The notes: a model not told the origin generated them from the sequence alone. A DNA stretch of 64,000 bases from Colwellia sp. MB3u-45 (GCF_014077005.1 NZ_JACGVC010000050.1:1-64000), one strand, 5' to 3'; positions 51,718 to 62,054 are shown, numbered from the stretch's first letter. Numbers and translations are program-made.

Positions 51718-52485
51718 CTAGCCAATCAAATAGCCGCCATCAACATTAATCGCCGTACCTGTGGTGTAGCTTGAAGCGTTGGAAACCAAGTACAAGACAG
51801 TACCCGCCATTTCTTCAGGCTGAGCCACTCGCTTCATCGGCACGTGATGTAACATTTGTGCTAATATTTTTGGATTATTAACTAAGGTAGAAGCAAACTT
51901 AGTGTCTGTGCCACCGGGTAATATGGCATTAACACGAATGTTAAATTGGGCACATTCTTTCGCAAAAGTTTTGGTCATCGAAATAACCGCAGCTTTAGTA
52001 ATAGAATATATACCTTGATAATCGCCCGGTATAACACCATTGATAGAGGCCACGTTAACAATCGCCCCACCGTTATTTGCTTTCATCAATTTAGCGCCAA
52101 TCGTTGACATGAAAAAATAGCCACGAATATTAACGTCAACCGTTTTTTGAAACGCCGCTAAATCAGTATCTAATACATGGCCAAAGTATGGATTTGTCGC
52201 GGCATTGTTGACTAATATATCTAACTTACCGTGCTCTGCTGAAATTTGAGCAAATATGGCTTCTATCTGCTCCATTTCACCAATATGACAAGCAATGGCT
52301 TGTGCACTGCCACCCGCGGCAATAATTTGCTCAACAACGGCTTGGCAACCTGCTATTTTACGACTCGAGACAATCACATGAGCGCCGTTTTCTGCCAGCA
52401 GTTTAGCGATATGCTCACCAATGCCTCTGCTTGCACCGGTAACTAAAGCAATTTTTCCTGTTAAATCAAATAAATTGGTACTCAT
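51718..52485 (-). CDS. SDR family oxidoreductase
   Basis: About 255 aa: IALVTGASRGIGEHIAKLLAE, VNNAATNPYFGHVLDTD, VNVASINGVIPGDYQGIYSITKAAVISM (Ser, Tyr, Lys), INVDGGYLIG end. Preferred start at 52485, with AAGGA nine bases upstream; the frame opens to a GTG at 52524. It lies between the histidine phosphatase and OYE genes. Confidence 0.85.
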   Translation of the reverse strand: MSTNLFDLTGKIALVTGASRGIGEHIAKLLAENGAHVIVSSRKIAGCQAVVEQIIAAGGSAQAIACHIGEMEQIEAIFAQISAEHGKLDILVNNAATNPYFGHVLDTDLAAFQKTVDVNIRGYFFMSTIGAKLMKANNGGAIVNVASINGVIPGDYQGIYSITKAAVISMTKTFAKECAQFNIRVNAILPGGTDTKFASTLVNNPKILAQMLHHVPMKRVAQPEEMAGTVLYLVSNASSYTTGTAINVDGGYLIG

Positions 52486-52543
52486 ATCTTCATTCCTTGT
52501 TATAAATTTTGTCTTTATTTTCACTTATCTCTTAACGCTTATC

Positions 52544-53266
52544 TCACCTAAACGTTACCCAGTCAGCACCTGCTTGAGTTAGATGACTATAATTATTAAG
52601 ATAATCAATGCTTAAGTTTTTATTTGAAAAGAGTAATTTGGTCACACCGGTATTACGTAACTGTTGAATGATGGCCAGTGTATTTTGATCTGATAACCCT
52701 AATATATGTTGAACAAGCACAGAGATTGTACCGCCCGAGGTAAAAATACATATATCGGTTGAGTGCTTGGCGTTATTTAAAGGTTTTTTAATCATTAATG
52801 CTTGGTTAATAACGTCTTGCAAAGCTGTGATACAACGTTTTTTAAATTGTGGCCAGCTCTCAATATAATCACTGTCGTATGCACCACCAACCCAGCGTTT
52901 AATGGCCAATGAAAATTCTGCTTGAAAAACGTGATTGGCGTTGGCTAACTGATTGGTTTTTTGTACTTTATCAGCAAAATTTTTCCATTGGGCATCATAA
53001 CGTGTCAGCACTTCTACATGGTTAAATTCATTAAAACCTGAATGTAAAATCCTCGCAGGTTTATTACCCTGATACCCTAATAAAAAATTTTCAAGGGTTT
53101 GTTCATGGCGCAGTAAATCGCCCGAAAAAATGTACTCAGGTGCCGGCAAGGACTGCCAACACTTACCCAATAACTGAGATTGCATCGCACCTTTTTTAGA
53201 TAACTGATCATAATCAGCTTTACCAAATGAGGCTTGGCCATGACGAATCAGATAAATAGCGGCCAT
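52544..53266 (-). CDS. histidine phosphatase family protein
   Basis: A 240-aa branch-2 style RHG phosphatase: YLIRHGQASFGKADYDQLS (catalytic His9), FSGDLLRHEQTLEN (Arg and Glu), CIFTSGGTISVLVQHILG (second His replaced by Thr-Ser-Gly-Gly-Thr pattern). It is first in the minus-strand run, 562 bp from the divergent LysR gene. In this context it might remove a phosphate from an intermediate made by the kinase, which is speculation. Confidence 0.8.
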   Translation of the reverse strand: MAAIYLIRHGQASFGKADYDQLSKKGAMQSQLLGKCWQSLPAPEYIFSGDLLRHEQTLENFLLGYQGNKPARILHSGFNEFNHVEVLTRYDAQWKNFADKVQKTNQLANANHVFQAEFSLAIKRWVGGAYDSDYIESWPQFKKRCITALQDVINQALMIKKPLNNAKHSTDICIFTSGGTISVLVQHILGLSDQNTLAIIQQLRNTGVTKLLFSNKNLSIDYLNNYSHLTQAGADWVTFR

Positions 53267-53828
53267 AAAACTAGGCTACTGCCATAACGTATTGGTTTTG
53301 CATTAGATTTAAATATTCTTTTATGATCATTTTATTGCTTACCACTTTATTGCTTATCTGTTTATTACTTGCCATTGTCATGATTAAAATATCAGCTTAA
53401 CGCGATTAATCTATGCTAAGTGCCCGCAAAAAATTAAGCAAATGAATAGTTCTTATAACTTACTATTCAAATTATGAATAGATAATAAAGAGGATTACTT
53501 GTAACATAACTAAAGGATAACTCATCACCGTTGACACTATTTTAATTGGCTTGTTATTAATTGCCTTGGTATCAATGATTATGCTTTTACGGATGATAAT
53601 ACAATTGTGGGTGATTTTTTGTAGGTCGGACTTTAGTCCGTCAACGGTTAAACCAGCTATTAACCTAGTGAGTTAACAAAGATCTACAGCGAGCTATTTT
53701 TTATCGGTCTTAATACCATAAGGAAAAAATGAATAGTGCTAGCTAACTAGTAGCCAAAAATGCACATAGATTAAAATAATAACATGACCAATAGTGGCTT
53801 AATGCTTGCTAAATTAAATGGAGAAAGT
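53267..53828. other. 560-bp divergent control region with one REP-like palindrome
   Basis: No gene. GGTCGGACTTTAGTCCGTC (about 53624-53645) is the same palindrome as in the 35.6-36.3 kb array. The promoter and LysR-binding sites of the acyl-CoA cluster are expected here, but I cannot pick them out securely. Confidence 0.4.
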
Positions 53829-54752
53829 ATGAAAGTAGATTTAAATCTATTTGTGGTGTTTGAAGCGATTTACTGCGAAGGAAATATTACCAAAGCGGCT
53901 TCAGCCCTTAACTTATCGCAACCTGCCGTGAGTCATTCATTAAGTAAACTTCGGCATAATTTTGATGATGCTTTATTTATTCGTCAAGGTAACCAGATGC
54001 GGCCAACACCGGTTGCCAATAATGTTATTGCCGATGTGCGTGAAGCCTTACAACAATTAAAAGTTTGCTTGGCGCAGTCTAGACAGTTCGAACCTTTAGT
54101 CTCGCGTAATAACTTCAATGTTTCGTTACATGGCGCTTTAGAAGCCTCATACTTACCCCCTTTAATGCAGCGCATCAGAAAAGAAGCGCCTTTAATTAAT
54201 TTACAAAGTAGTCGCCGAGTCAATCGCCATGAATTGGAAAACAAATTGGCCAGTGGTGATATTGATTTAGCGATAGACACCTTATTACCGGTTAGTGACA
54301 ATATTTTGCATACCCAATTAGATCAAAGTAAATTAGTGGTGCTAGCACGAAAAAACCACCCTATTGTAAAATCGACACTTGATTTAGCGACCTACCTCGC
54401 ACAAGAGCATGTACTGGTTTCATCTCGCACAGTAGGATTAAGTATTGAAGATTTTGAGTTAGGACGGTTAGGACTACAACGAAAAATTGGCTTGAGGTGT
54501 CAGCATGCCTTTTCTGCCTGCCAAGTTATTGCCGATAACAACATGTTGCTTACACTGACCGAAACAACAGCGAAAATGTACAGCCAGCTGCTTGATTTGC
54601 AAGTATTTTCTTTACCCGTGAGTTTGCACGATATTGACGTGCATTTATATTGGCACCGCAATGTCGATTTTGACCCCGCCAATAAATGGTTAAGAAATCA
54701 AATTATTCAAACTACATCGACGAGTTCAACCCTTAACGGCCAAAATACGTAA
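53829..54752 (+). CDS. LysR-family transcriptional regulator
   Basis: About 307 aa: N-terminal winged helix (DLNLFVVFEAIYCEGNITKAASALNLSQPAVSHSLSKLR) and a substrate-binding domain (FNVSLHGALEASYLPPLMQRIRKEAP onward). Start at 53829 with GGAG five bases upstream; an earlier ATG at 53784 is possible. Divergent from the acyl-CoA cluster, so it is the likely regulator of it. Confidence 0.88.
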   Translation: MKVDLNLFVVFEAIYCEGNITKAASALNLSQPAVSHSLSKLRHNFDDALFIRQGNQMRPTPVANNVIADVREALQQLKVCLAQSRQFEPLVSRNNFNVSLHGALEASYLPPLMQRIRKEAPLINLQSSRRVNRHELENKLASGDIDLAIDTLLPVSDNILHTQLDQSKLVVLARKNHPIVKSTLDLATYLAQEHVLVSSRTVGLSIEDFELGRLGLQRKIGLRCQHAFSACQVIADNNMLLTLTETTAKMYSQLLDLQVFSLPVSLHDIDVHLYWHRNVDFDPANKWLRNQIIQTTSTSSTLNGQNT

Positions 54753-55180
54753 CCGAAAACACTTAACCGAAAACAATCGCGGCAATGAACTTATACCCAT
54801 TTCATTAATTAGGTGGTCTACTTTATACACAGGAATAATGGCCAAATAGAAGGCATTTATTTAATAACGAGTTGTTCTAATTATTAAATAAATAACGCAG
54901 CAGTGGATTATTTTAACCCGTAAAAATGATCAGATAATTAGTGAGATTGGTATTAATAAGAAAATAATACTAACGTTGAAATTTAGTCTATGGGGCTAGC
55001 TGGCCTAAGACCGGCTAAGATTTAAAAACAGTTGTCACCAACTCGGAGGAGTCAGCTTTAAAGCTCAGATAAGATGTTTATATTATTTTTACCGGAACCG
55101 GTCTAACTTAACAGCCAACAAGTGTGGTTTTACATTTATTCATCCGTATTGAAACCCAGTATTGAAACCTGATTTTACAC
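54753..55180. other. 430-bp intergenic stretch with an inverted repeat
   Basis: ATTTATTTAATAA (54855-54867) and TTATTAAATAAAT (54881-54893) form a perfect 13-bp stem with 13-base loop, in an AT-rich setting after the LysR gene. No gene is seen. A second patch, GGCTAGCTGGCCTAAGACC, near 54995 is GC-richer but unexplained. Confidence 0.5.
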
Positions 55181-55936
55181 TTAATTAAGTTGGTTCCATT
55201 TATTAATTATTTTATCTAACTCACCCGATTTTTTTAAATCACCAATGGCCTGATTAATCGCTGTAACCACGTCAGGTTTAACTGATTTTTTGCTGAAAAT
55301 AATATGAATGTCTGCCTGGTAAATACTTAAAGCATGCTTTTCAAATTCTCCAGCCATTTTGTACTTGTCAGAGAAGGCTTTAATGGTGGCCGGATCAACC
55401 AAAAAACCATCAATGTGCCCGGCTAATAGTAATTTTACATTCTCTTCAATATCAACAACTTCAAGAATATGTTCTTGAAATTCAGCCGTTTTCATTAACT
55501 TTTGATATTCATCACCGTAATAATAACCACTTTCGATACCAATCATGTAATTGCTGTTGGTTAAGTCTGATAAACCACCTAACTTAATACTATTAGCTTG
55601 GCCATTTCTAACAAATAAATTCACTGTCTCTTGTCTATAAGGTTCACTAAATATAGCGTAACGCTGTCTTTCTTCGCTTAATGACGCGCCCATAGCAACA
55701 TCCATTTCACCGGTTTTTATATAGTGTAAATGTCGCTTCCAGGGTAATTCAGTATATTCTGCTGTATAACCAACTTTGGCAAATATTGTGTTGAAAATTT
55801 CTAAATCTAAGCCGACAAGCTCTTGCTGGCTATTACGATATTGATAAGGAAACCAAAGTTCCCAGCCAACATAGAAATTTTTGGCATAACTAGTAAAATT
55901 TACCATTAAACAAACTAAGAGGAGAAATTTTTTCAC
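55181..55936 (-). CDS. periplasmic solute-binding protein family 3
   Basis: A 251-aa protein with signal peptide (MKKFLLLVCLMVNFTSYA) and the SBP_bac_3 fold: YVGWELWFPYQYRNSQQELVGLDLEIF, MDVAMGASLSEERQRYAIFSEPYRQE, LTNSNYMIGIESGYYYGDEY. Binds amino acids or a similar polar ligand; no permease gene is adjacent, so it may act as a sensor or orphan receptor. Confidence 0.85.
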   Translation of the reverse strand: MKKFLLLVCLMVNFTSYAKNFYVGWELWFPYQYRNSQQELVGLDLEIFNTIFAKVGYTAEYTELPWKRHLHYIKTGEMDVAMGASLSEERQRYAIFSEPYRQETVNLFVRNGQANSIKLGGLSDLTNSNYMIGIESGYYYGDEYQKLMKTAEFQEHILEVVDIEENVKLLLAGHIDGFLVDPATIKAFSDKYKMAGEFEKHALSIYQADIHIIFSKKSVKPDVVTAINQAIGDLKKSGELDKIINKWNQLN

Positions 55937-55970
55937 AGCAACCTCACTTATGGCCTTAGCTAAATTATTT

Positions 55971-56813
55971 TTATTTCAAAGGCTTGAGCTTTAAGACTAA
56001 CGCAGGATCTAAGCGCATATTAAACCAGTTTATGCGCCAATCTAAGTGTGGGCCTGTCGCTCGACCACTTGCGCCAACAGCAGCAACAAGTTGTCCTTTG
56101 CTTACTTTGTCGCCAACACTGACATATGAAGCGCTTAAATGCAAAAATGTTGAACTAACACCATGGCCATGATCTATGATCATTGTGCCACCTGAGTAGA
56201 ACATATCAGAGACAAACATCAGCACAGTACCATCGGCAGGCGCTTTAACAGCGTCACCTGTATCACCCGCATAATCTAAACCATAATGTGGCCATTTAGG
56301 CACGCCGTTATAATAACGTTGACTACCATAAACGCCGGTAATTACTCCTTCAATAGGGGCAATAAATCCCTGAGCAAAGGCGATTAAGTTACTGTCAATT
56401 TTTCGAGCGGCTTTAATTTTTTTATTATCTTCCCTAACACGAATATTGGCCTTTTTGTTAGGGTTCATAATGCTTTTAGCAATACCTTCAACCCGTTGAA
56501 TATTGTATTCACGTTTTAGCGGTTTTAATATCTGCTGTTCAATTACGCCACTTGGGCTAATGATGGTGAGTTCACTATTATTTTTTTCATCTCGGCTGAA
56601 GCCTAAGGCATAGTCGCCGTTTAAAGAAACCTTAATCACTTTACCATTAAGCATGACTTTATTTTCTGGCGCTGTTTTACCTACAATTAACGCCCCTTGA
56701 AAAAACTGCTCACTCAGTTGCGTTTGAGTTGACGTTTTTGCTGACACCTCTTGCGTGGCCAGTAAACTAGCTGTAAAGGTGAGTATTAATAATAATGAAC
56801 ACTGTTTAGCCAT
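55971..56813 (-). CDS. M23 family metallopeptidase
   Basis: A 280-aa exported LytM-domain protein: signal peptide (LLLILTFTASLLATQEVSA), then a beta-rich N-terminal part, and the M23 domain with HYGLDYAGDTGDAVKAPADG (zinc His and Asp), HGHGVSSTFLHLS (His-x-His) and GPHLDWRINW. All metal and catalytic residues seem present, so it is probably an active peptidoglycan endopeptidase. Start overlaps the preceding gene by 8 bp. Confidence 0.87.
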   Translation of the reverse strand: MAKQCSLLLILTFTASLLATQEVSAKTSTQTQLSEQFFQGALIVGKTAPENKVMLNGKVIKVSLNGDYALGFSRDEKNNSELTIISPSGVIEQQILKPLKREYNIQRVEGIAKSIMNPNKKANIRVREDNKKIKAARKIDSNLIAFAQGFIAPIEGVITGVYGSQRYYNGVPKWPHYGLDYAGDTGDAVKAPADGTVLMFVSDMFYSGGTMIIDHGHGVSSTFLHLSASYVSVGDKVSKGQLVAAVGASGRATGPHLDWRINWFNMRLDPALVLKLKPLK

Positions 56814-57687
56814 TAGCTATAGCTCCTTTAGCAACACCTTCAAAAGCAACCACTTTAAATTCATCGTTCGGAGCTTGCTTTTTAAGTTGGCGCAAAATAA
56901 AGTCAGCCAATAACTCAACCGTTGAGTCGCAATCAACCACATCTAAAATGTTACTTGGCACGGCAATATCAAATCGACCTTGTGGCGCAAAGTAAGAAAA
57001 CAATTGGTGATCGGGAGTCAAATTAGCCATAGCTGTAGCTGACAATTCTATCTCACTTAACGCCATGCGGTCAGCTTCACTAGCAAGATATATATCTTGC
57101 CAACGTGAACTCCAAGCCGCTTCATGTGCTGCTGAGCGTTGACCATTTTTATAGATATGAATTTTTGAACGATGACCATGAGCGATACGCTGACAATTAC
57201 CATCATGCAATTTCAAACCATGGGTATAGTGATAATAAGCACCATCAATATTTTCTGGCCGTAACTTTAGTATCAAACCTTGGACATTTTTTGGTAAATG
57301 ACTCAAAATTATATCGGTTAAATAATGGGTCACCGCCGCGATGTCTATTTGCTTGGTATCTATTTTGGCAAATGCACAGCTCGGTGATTGTAAATAGTAG
57401 CTACCCTGCTTGGCACTGAAATTGACAGATTCATGACCTGCTCGATGAGAGGATACTTCCACACTAACGGTGTTATTTTGCATGGGCAATAATAACTTAT
57501 GATCAACCGCATCATCTATAATGGCCTTAATTTGCTTTTTAACCACAGCAAAATCAAGCACCATACTCATTTCATTTAAACTACCCTCAAGCAAAACATC
57601 AACAATCCAACTTTCGCCCACAATGCCACGTTCAGCACAACAGTACGAGAAGTCGATAACGGTTAAATCATTTACAAATAACTGCAT
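56806..57687 (-). CDS. 6-pyruvoyl-tetrahydropterin synthase-like (QueD-like) protein
   Basis: A 293-aa protein with two PTPS-type halves. The second half keeps the zinc site and catalysis region: YHYTHGLKLHDGNCQRIAHGHRSKIHIYKNGQ (His of HxH) and the Asp-Ser-Thr near the end. The first half has a degenerate copy (SYCCAERGIVGESWIVDVLLEG). Zinc-dependent QueD makes 6-carboxytetrahydropterin for queuosine; this double-length form is found in marine Gammaproteobacteria and its product is not certain. Confidence 0.75.
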   Translation of the reverse strand: MQLFVNDLTVIDFSYCCAERGIVGESWIVDVLLEGSLNEMSMVLDFAVVKKQIKAIIDDAVDHKLLLPMQNNTVSVEVSSHRAGHESVNFSAKQGSYYLQSPSCAFAKIDTKQIDIAAVTHYLTDIILSHLPKNVQGLILKLRPENIDGAYYHYTHGLKLHDGNCQRIAHGHRSKIHIYKNGQRSAAHEAAWSSRWQDIYLASEADRMALSEIELSATAMANLTPDHQLFSYFAPQGRFDIAVPSNILDVVDCDSTVELLADFILRQLKKQAPNDEFKVVAFEGVAKGAIANG

Positions 57688-57699
57688 TTAATAACTCTC

Positions 57700-58731
57700 C
57701 TACAACTTAACTTGCCAAGCAATGGTTTCATTCGCGCGAATAGGCACCACTTCGTCGTTACCAAAAGCCATGGTGGCCGGTACAGTCCATGCGGCTTTAA
57801 CTAGGGTTATTTTATCAGTGTTTACCGGTAAATTATAAAATTTAGGACCATGTAAACTAGCAAAACCTTCAAGCTTATCAAGCGCACCGGCTTGTTCAAA
57901 TGCTTCAGCATATAACTCGATAGCAGCATGTGCGGTGTAAGCACCGGCACAACCACAGGCATTCTCTTTTGCATGTTGTGAATGCGGCGCAGAATCTGTA
58001 CCTAGAAAAAATTTATCACTGCCACTGGTTGCCGCGGCAACTAAGGCGTCTTGATGAATATTACGTTTTAATATTGGCAAACAATAATAATGTGGACGAA
58101 TACCGCCCACTAACATGTGGTTACGATTAAATAATAAATGATGAACGGTAATGGTTGCGGCTACGTTGTCACCCGCTGCTTTAACAAAATCAACCGCATT
58201 TTTGGTGGTGATATGCTCTAACACTATTTTTAATGTCGGATGCTTTGCCACTAGTGGCCGCAATATAGTATCGATAAAGACCGCTTCACGGTCAAAAATA
58301 TCAATATCGTGACTGGTTACTTCGCCATGCACCAACAACGGCATGTTCTCGCCTTCCATCGCCGCAAATACGGGGGCAAGATTGTCGATGTTAGTTACGC
58401 CAGATGAAGAATTTGTTGTGGCTCCTGCTGGGTAAAGTTTGGCCGCATAAACAATACCTGAGGCTTTTGCCGCTTTAATATCTTCTGCGCTGGTTTGATC
58501 GGTTAAATACAACACCATTAGCGGTTGGAACTGTGCACTCGGCTTTGCCGCCATAATACGCTGATGATATTGACGCGCTAATTCAGCATTGGTTACCGGT
58601 GGTACTAGGTTTGGCATAATAATAGCGCGGCCAAAATAGCGGCTAATATCAGCAACTGTGTTATTTAAGCTGGCGCCATCGCGCAAATGTACATGCCAGT
58701 CGTCTGGTCGAGTAATGGTTAATGTGGTCAT
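57700..58731 (-). CDS. pyrC: dihydroorotase
   Basis: About 343 aa of the class II (PyrC) dihydroorotase family: [12 protein letters not shown] (zinc His-x-His), [17 protein letters not shown] (carboxylated Lys), LVHGEVT and EHITTKNAV (His ligands), [14 protein letters not shown] (catalytic Asp). Converts N-carbamoyl-aspartate to dihydroorotate in pyrimidine synthesis. Start at 58731 with AGGAAAG six bases upstream. Confidence 0.94.
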   Translation of the reverse strand: MTTLTITRPDDWHVHLRDGASLNNTVADISRYFGRAIIMPNLVPPVTNAELARQYHQRIMAAKPSAQFQPLMVLYLTDQTSAEDIKAAKASGIVYAAKLYPAGATTNSSSGVTNIDNLAPVFAAMEGENMPLLVHGEVTSHDIDIFDREAVFIDTILRPLVAKHPTLKIVLEHITTKNAVDFVKAAGDNVAATITVHHLLFNRNHMLVGGIRPHYYCLPILKRNIHQDALVAAATSGSDKFFLGTDSAPHSQHAKENACGCAGAYTAHAAIELYAEAFEQAGALDKLEGFASLHGPKFYNLPVNTDKITLVKAAWTVPATMAFGNDEVVPIRANETIAWQVKL

Positions 58732-58817
58732 TTTCTTTCCTAATGTCATCTATTCATCTGCTACTGCCGTTAGTAGGCAATATGGCTTATCACTTATTAG
58801 CTTAGCTTGAGCTAATA

Positions 58818-59930
58818 CTAGTATTCGTCTTCTGAGCTTTCTGAACTTTCTGTGCTTAGCCCTGACGTTATGCCTTGGCCTTGGCTCGCGCTCTGGTTAG
58901 CATTACTTTCTAATAACGCTAGTAGTTGATCTTTTAAATTTGGCGGCACTTTATAAATGGTAATACTTTCATTGGCTGGATTATAAACCACATCTTGGCC
59001 AAAATGACTACGCTCGAAACTTAAACTGATACCGTTACCATAACCCGCATATTTAGTGACTTTATTTACTATGGCCTGATCATGAGGAAACGATTCCTCA
59101 ATGGGGTATGATTGCTCTTGGCAAAACTTATAAAAGTCTTGGCCGCTCTCTTCGGTTTTAATCACATCACTTATTTCTTGCAATGAAACATCTTGCGCCG
59201 ACTCTTTTTGCTCTTTGCAGTAACTTAAGAGTTCTTTACGACTGTGTTGTTTTTCATTGGCGTCAAATTGATTAACCGCAACATAATCTTCAACCGCTTG
59301 CACTAAAGTTTGGGTTTGTTCTTTTGAGTTTAAGCCTTCTTCACAGCTTAAAAAATCTAAGAAAAAGTCAGACACTTTTCTGCCCGCGCGACCTTTAATA
59401 AAAGAAATATAACGGTTACCTTGGGCATTATTCTGATAATCGAATAAATCGATACGAGCCGCTAACTGAAGCTTATTGGTATCAAGGTGTTGATCAGCTG
59501 AAATATGTAAATCACCGTCAACTGAATAATGTTCAGAAATAGGAATTATCGCCGCCAGTAAGTAGCGTCCACCCATATATTCGTAATGACAAACAATTAA
59601 ATAACCGGTTTCTGCCAGGTCATATTTTTCTAATTCATTTTTAAGTAAATTTCCCGCTTGGCTACTAAATTCATGAAAACTTTGTGAATCACCTAAATAG
59701 CTTTCCATAATATCAACAAATCGGGCTTTGTCGCCTTGGGCTGGCATAGCAGAAAAATGTCCGTAGGCCTTACTGCCTTTGCTGTTGTAAATTTTATGTA
59801 GTGCATCAACAAAACTTTCAATTTTGCTGCTAGCTGCAACATTCTCAGGACCTAACCTGAGTACAACTTCGCCAGTTTCTTCTTTTTTGGTTAAAAAATG
59901 CAGTGCAATATTCGAAATTATTAAGCTCAT
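58818..59930 (-). CDS. yejK: nucleoid-associated protein NdpA/YejK
   Basis: A 370-aa YejK: MSLIISNIALHFLTKKEE start, GYLIVCHYEYMGGRYLLAAIIPI, RYISFIKGRAGRKVSDFFLDFLSCEEG, and KVTKYAGYGNGISLSFERSHFGQDVVYN. Associates with the nucleoid. Divergent from yejL-yejM with only about 70 bp between, the arrangement known from many Gammaproteobacteria. A serine-rich tail (QSASQGQGITSGLSTESSES) ends the protein and is longer than usual. Confidence 0.92.
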   Translation of the reverse strand: MSLIISNIALHFLTKKEETGEVVLRLGPENVAASSKIESFVDALHKIYNSKGSKAYGHFSAMPAQGDKARFVDIMESYLGDSQSFHEFSSQAGNLLKNELEKYDLAETGYLIVCHYEYMGGRYLLAAIIPISEHYSVDGDLHISADQHLDTNKLQLAARIDLFDYQNNAQGNRYISFIKGRAGRKVSDFFLDFLSCEEGLNSKEQTQTLVQAVEDYVAVNQFDANEKQHSRKELLSYCKEQKESAQDVSLQEISDVIKTEESGQDFYKFCQEQSYPIEESFPHDQAIVNKVTKYAGYGNGISLSFERSHFGQDVVYNPANESITIYKVPPNLKDQLLALLESNANQSASQGQGITSGLSTESSESSEDEY

Positions 59931-59999
59931 AGATAAAGGTCAGTATTATATTGTTCGGGCATTTGATAAACTTATGTCTGTTTATTAAATTACCATTAA

Positions 60000-60230
60000 G
60001 TGTATAAGATGCCCATTGTATCCAAGTATTCCAACGAACGTGTAGAAAAAATTATTAAAGATTTGCTTGATGTACTCGTTAACGAGTCTGCAACCCCTGA
60101 TCTAGCGCTAATGTGCCTAGGAAATACCCTAACAGAAATTATTACAAATAATGTGCCGAAAAAGGAACGAGAGGCAATAGTAGACAATTTTACCAAGGCA
60201 TTAAAACAATCTATACAAAATTCTAAATAA
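60000..60230 (+). CDS. yejL: YejL (DUF1414, UPF0352)
   Basis: A 76-aa all-helical small protein: [39 protein letters not shown], and [10 protein letters not shown]. Matches the YejL family in length and motif. The 57-bp gap to yejM suggests one transcript. Confidence 0.9.
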   Translation: MYKMPIVSKYSNERVEKIIKDLLDVLVNESATPDLALMCLGNTLTEIITNNVPKKEREAIVDNFTKALKQSIQNSK

Positions 60231-60286
60231 AACGTATAAATAATTAGCGACATTCATAAAAAATAATAAGAGAATTAAACGACGCA

Positions 60287-62020
60287 ATGGTTTCATTTGA
60301 ATCAAAACCCTATAGTAAGCGACTATTACAGTTAATTAGCTGGAGCCACTGGTTCACTTTTTTTAATATTATTGCGGCGATCTTATTATCGTCAATTTAT
60401 GTATTTAGTGAAGCAATGCCTGACACTTTGTTAGGGCAAACCTACTTAGTCACCACTTGGTTAAGCCATATAGCTTTCTTAACTTTTATGAGTTTTGTGC
60501 TCATTTTGTTTCCAATCACCCTGTTGTTTCCTCGAACCCGATTTATTCGGGTGGTCGCTTCTATCATTTTTAGTGCCCAGTTATTGCTTTTACTGCTCGA
60601 CGCATTTATCTATACCCGCTTAGGCTATCATTTAAATATTTCATCAAGTGCGCCCATACTTGACCTTATTAATAACGAAATACAACAAAATAGCCGAGCG
60701 TTCTGGTTTGTTAGTCTAGTATTGACCATGGTGATATTATCGTTTGAACTGATAGCGTCAAATTATGCTTGGAAGCACCTAAAAGAATTACAAAAAACTA
60801 TTTTTGCGCGCTTTATCGTTATTCCTCTGGTGAGCTTTTTCTTTTTTAGTCATATTATTCATATTTGGGCTGATGCCAACCTGGAATATGACGTATTACG
60901 CCAAGACACAGTATTGCCCTTGTCTTATCCATCAACCGCCAAAACCTTATTAACCAAATACGGTATGTTCGATCAAGTGGATTATATTGCCCGTCGCACT
61001 AGCCCGCTTGCCTTTACAGATGCCGTACCCCAGTACCCGCTTTATCAAGGCCAATGTCTCAATGACACCAAATTAAAACAGTCGGTTTTCATGGTGATTA
61101 CAGATCAAATATTGCAAACTCAACAACTAGATAAAATAAAACAAAGAGCCAAGCAAGGTGTACTATCGCTAGACAATCATATTGATAACGCGTCACCAAA
61201 AGAAGCCTGGTTTAACTTGTTTTATAGCTTGCCAAGTATTTACAAAAAAGCCTTGTTCGAACAGCAAGCACAACCGCTATTATTTCAAATTATGGCTCAG
61301 AAAAATTTAGCCACATCACTTACTATTGTCGGTGAAGACCACAATGAAGCCTCAGTCATTAATACCGATGGTTTGTTAAGCCTGACCCATAAACTATTTC
61401 CAACAGTAACAAAACTAGCCGATATATCGAGTTTGATATTTGCGGATAAACTCAATAGTTATGCCCCAGGTTTACACGTGTTTTATTTTAAAGGTAACAA
61501 TAGCTATCAGTTTGAACTGTTTTTAGACGCTTTAATGTCGGTGCAAAATAACCAACGAGGCGATAAGCAACTCAAGGATATCCTTTGGATCAGCTCTATT
61601 GGTAATAGCACCACAGAAACAAGTTTATCGATTAAACCTGCGTTACTGGTTTTACCGGCAAGTAAAAATAGATCGATTGATAAACTCACGAGTCATATGG
61701 ATATGCAACCTACGCTGATTAAAAACTGGCTAAACTGCAATATTAAAGCAACCAGCTATAGCAACGGTACTGATATCAAAAAATTAAATAATGACCGTAT
61801 TATTGCTAATACCATGGACAACGGCATTGTAGTGTTTAATAAAGATAAATCGATGTTTGTTGATCAAAATGGTAACTTTCAAAGTTATTCTATTCAACTG
61901 GCCGCCCCTATTACGGCAAAGCCTGATTTTCCATTAATGATTGATGGTGTTCACTTTATTAAGCAATTTAGTAAACAATTCGATGAACAAGTGGATAAAC
62001 AATTGAATAACGTACAATAA
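60287..62020 (+). CDS. yejM: YejM/PbgA-like inner-membrane protein (DUF3413 + sulfatase-like domain)
   Basis: A 577-aa protein with five N-terminal transmembrane helices (LISWSHWFTFFNIIAAILLS onward) of DUF3413 and a periplasmic sulfatase-fold domain. In Escherichia coli this protein (PbgA, YejM, LapC) senses lipopolysaccharide and controls LpxC turnover through LapB. The sulfatase-like part here is divergent and lacks the usual C-x-P-x-R catalytic site, as expected for a regulatory protein. Confidence 0.88.
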   Translation: MVSFESKPYSKRLLQLISWSHWFTFFNIIAAILLSSIYVFSEAMPDTLLGQTYLVTTWLSHIAFLTFMSFVLILFPITLLFPRTRFIRVVASIIFSAQLLLLLLDAFIYTRLGYHLNISSSAPILDLINNEIQQNSRAFWFVSLVLTMVILSFELIASNYAWKHLKELQKTIFARFIVIPLVSFFFFSHIIHIWADANLEYDVLRQDTVLPLSYPSTAKTLLTKYGMFDQVDYIARRTSPLAFTDAVPQYPLYQGQCLNDTKLKQSVFMVITDQILQTQQLDKIKQRAKQGVLSLDNHIDNASPKEAWFNLFYSLPSIYKKALFEQQAQPLLFQIMAQKNLATSLTIVGEDHNEASVINTDGLLSLTHKLFPTVTKLADISSLIFADKLNSYAPGLHVFYFKGNNSYQFELFLDALMSVQNNQRGDKQLKDILWISSIGNSTTETSLSIKPALLVLPASKNRSIDKLTSHMDMQPTLIKNWLNCNIKATSYSNGTDIKKLNNDRIIANTMDNGIVVFNKDKSMFVDQNGNFQSYSIQLAAPITAKPDFPLMIDGVHFIKQFSKQFDEQVDKQLNNVQ

Positions 62021-62054
62021 TTAGACGCTTAGCTCAATTGATGATGTTTTTTAA

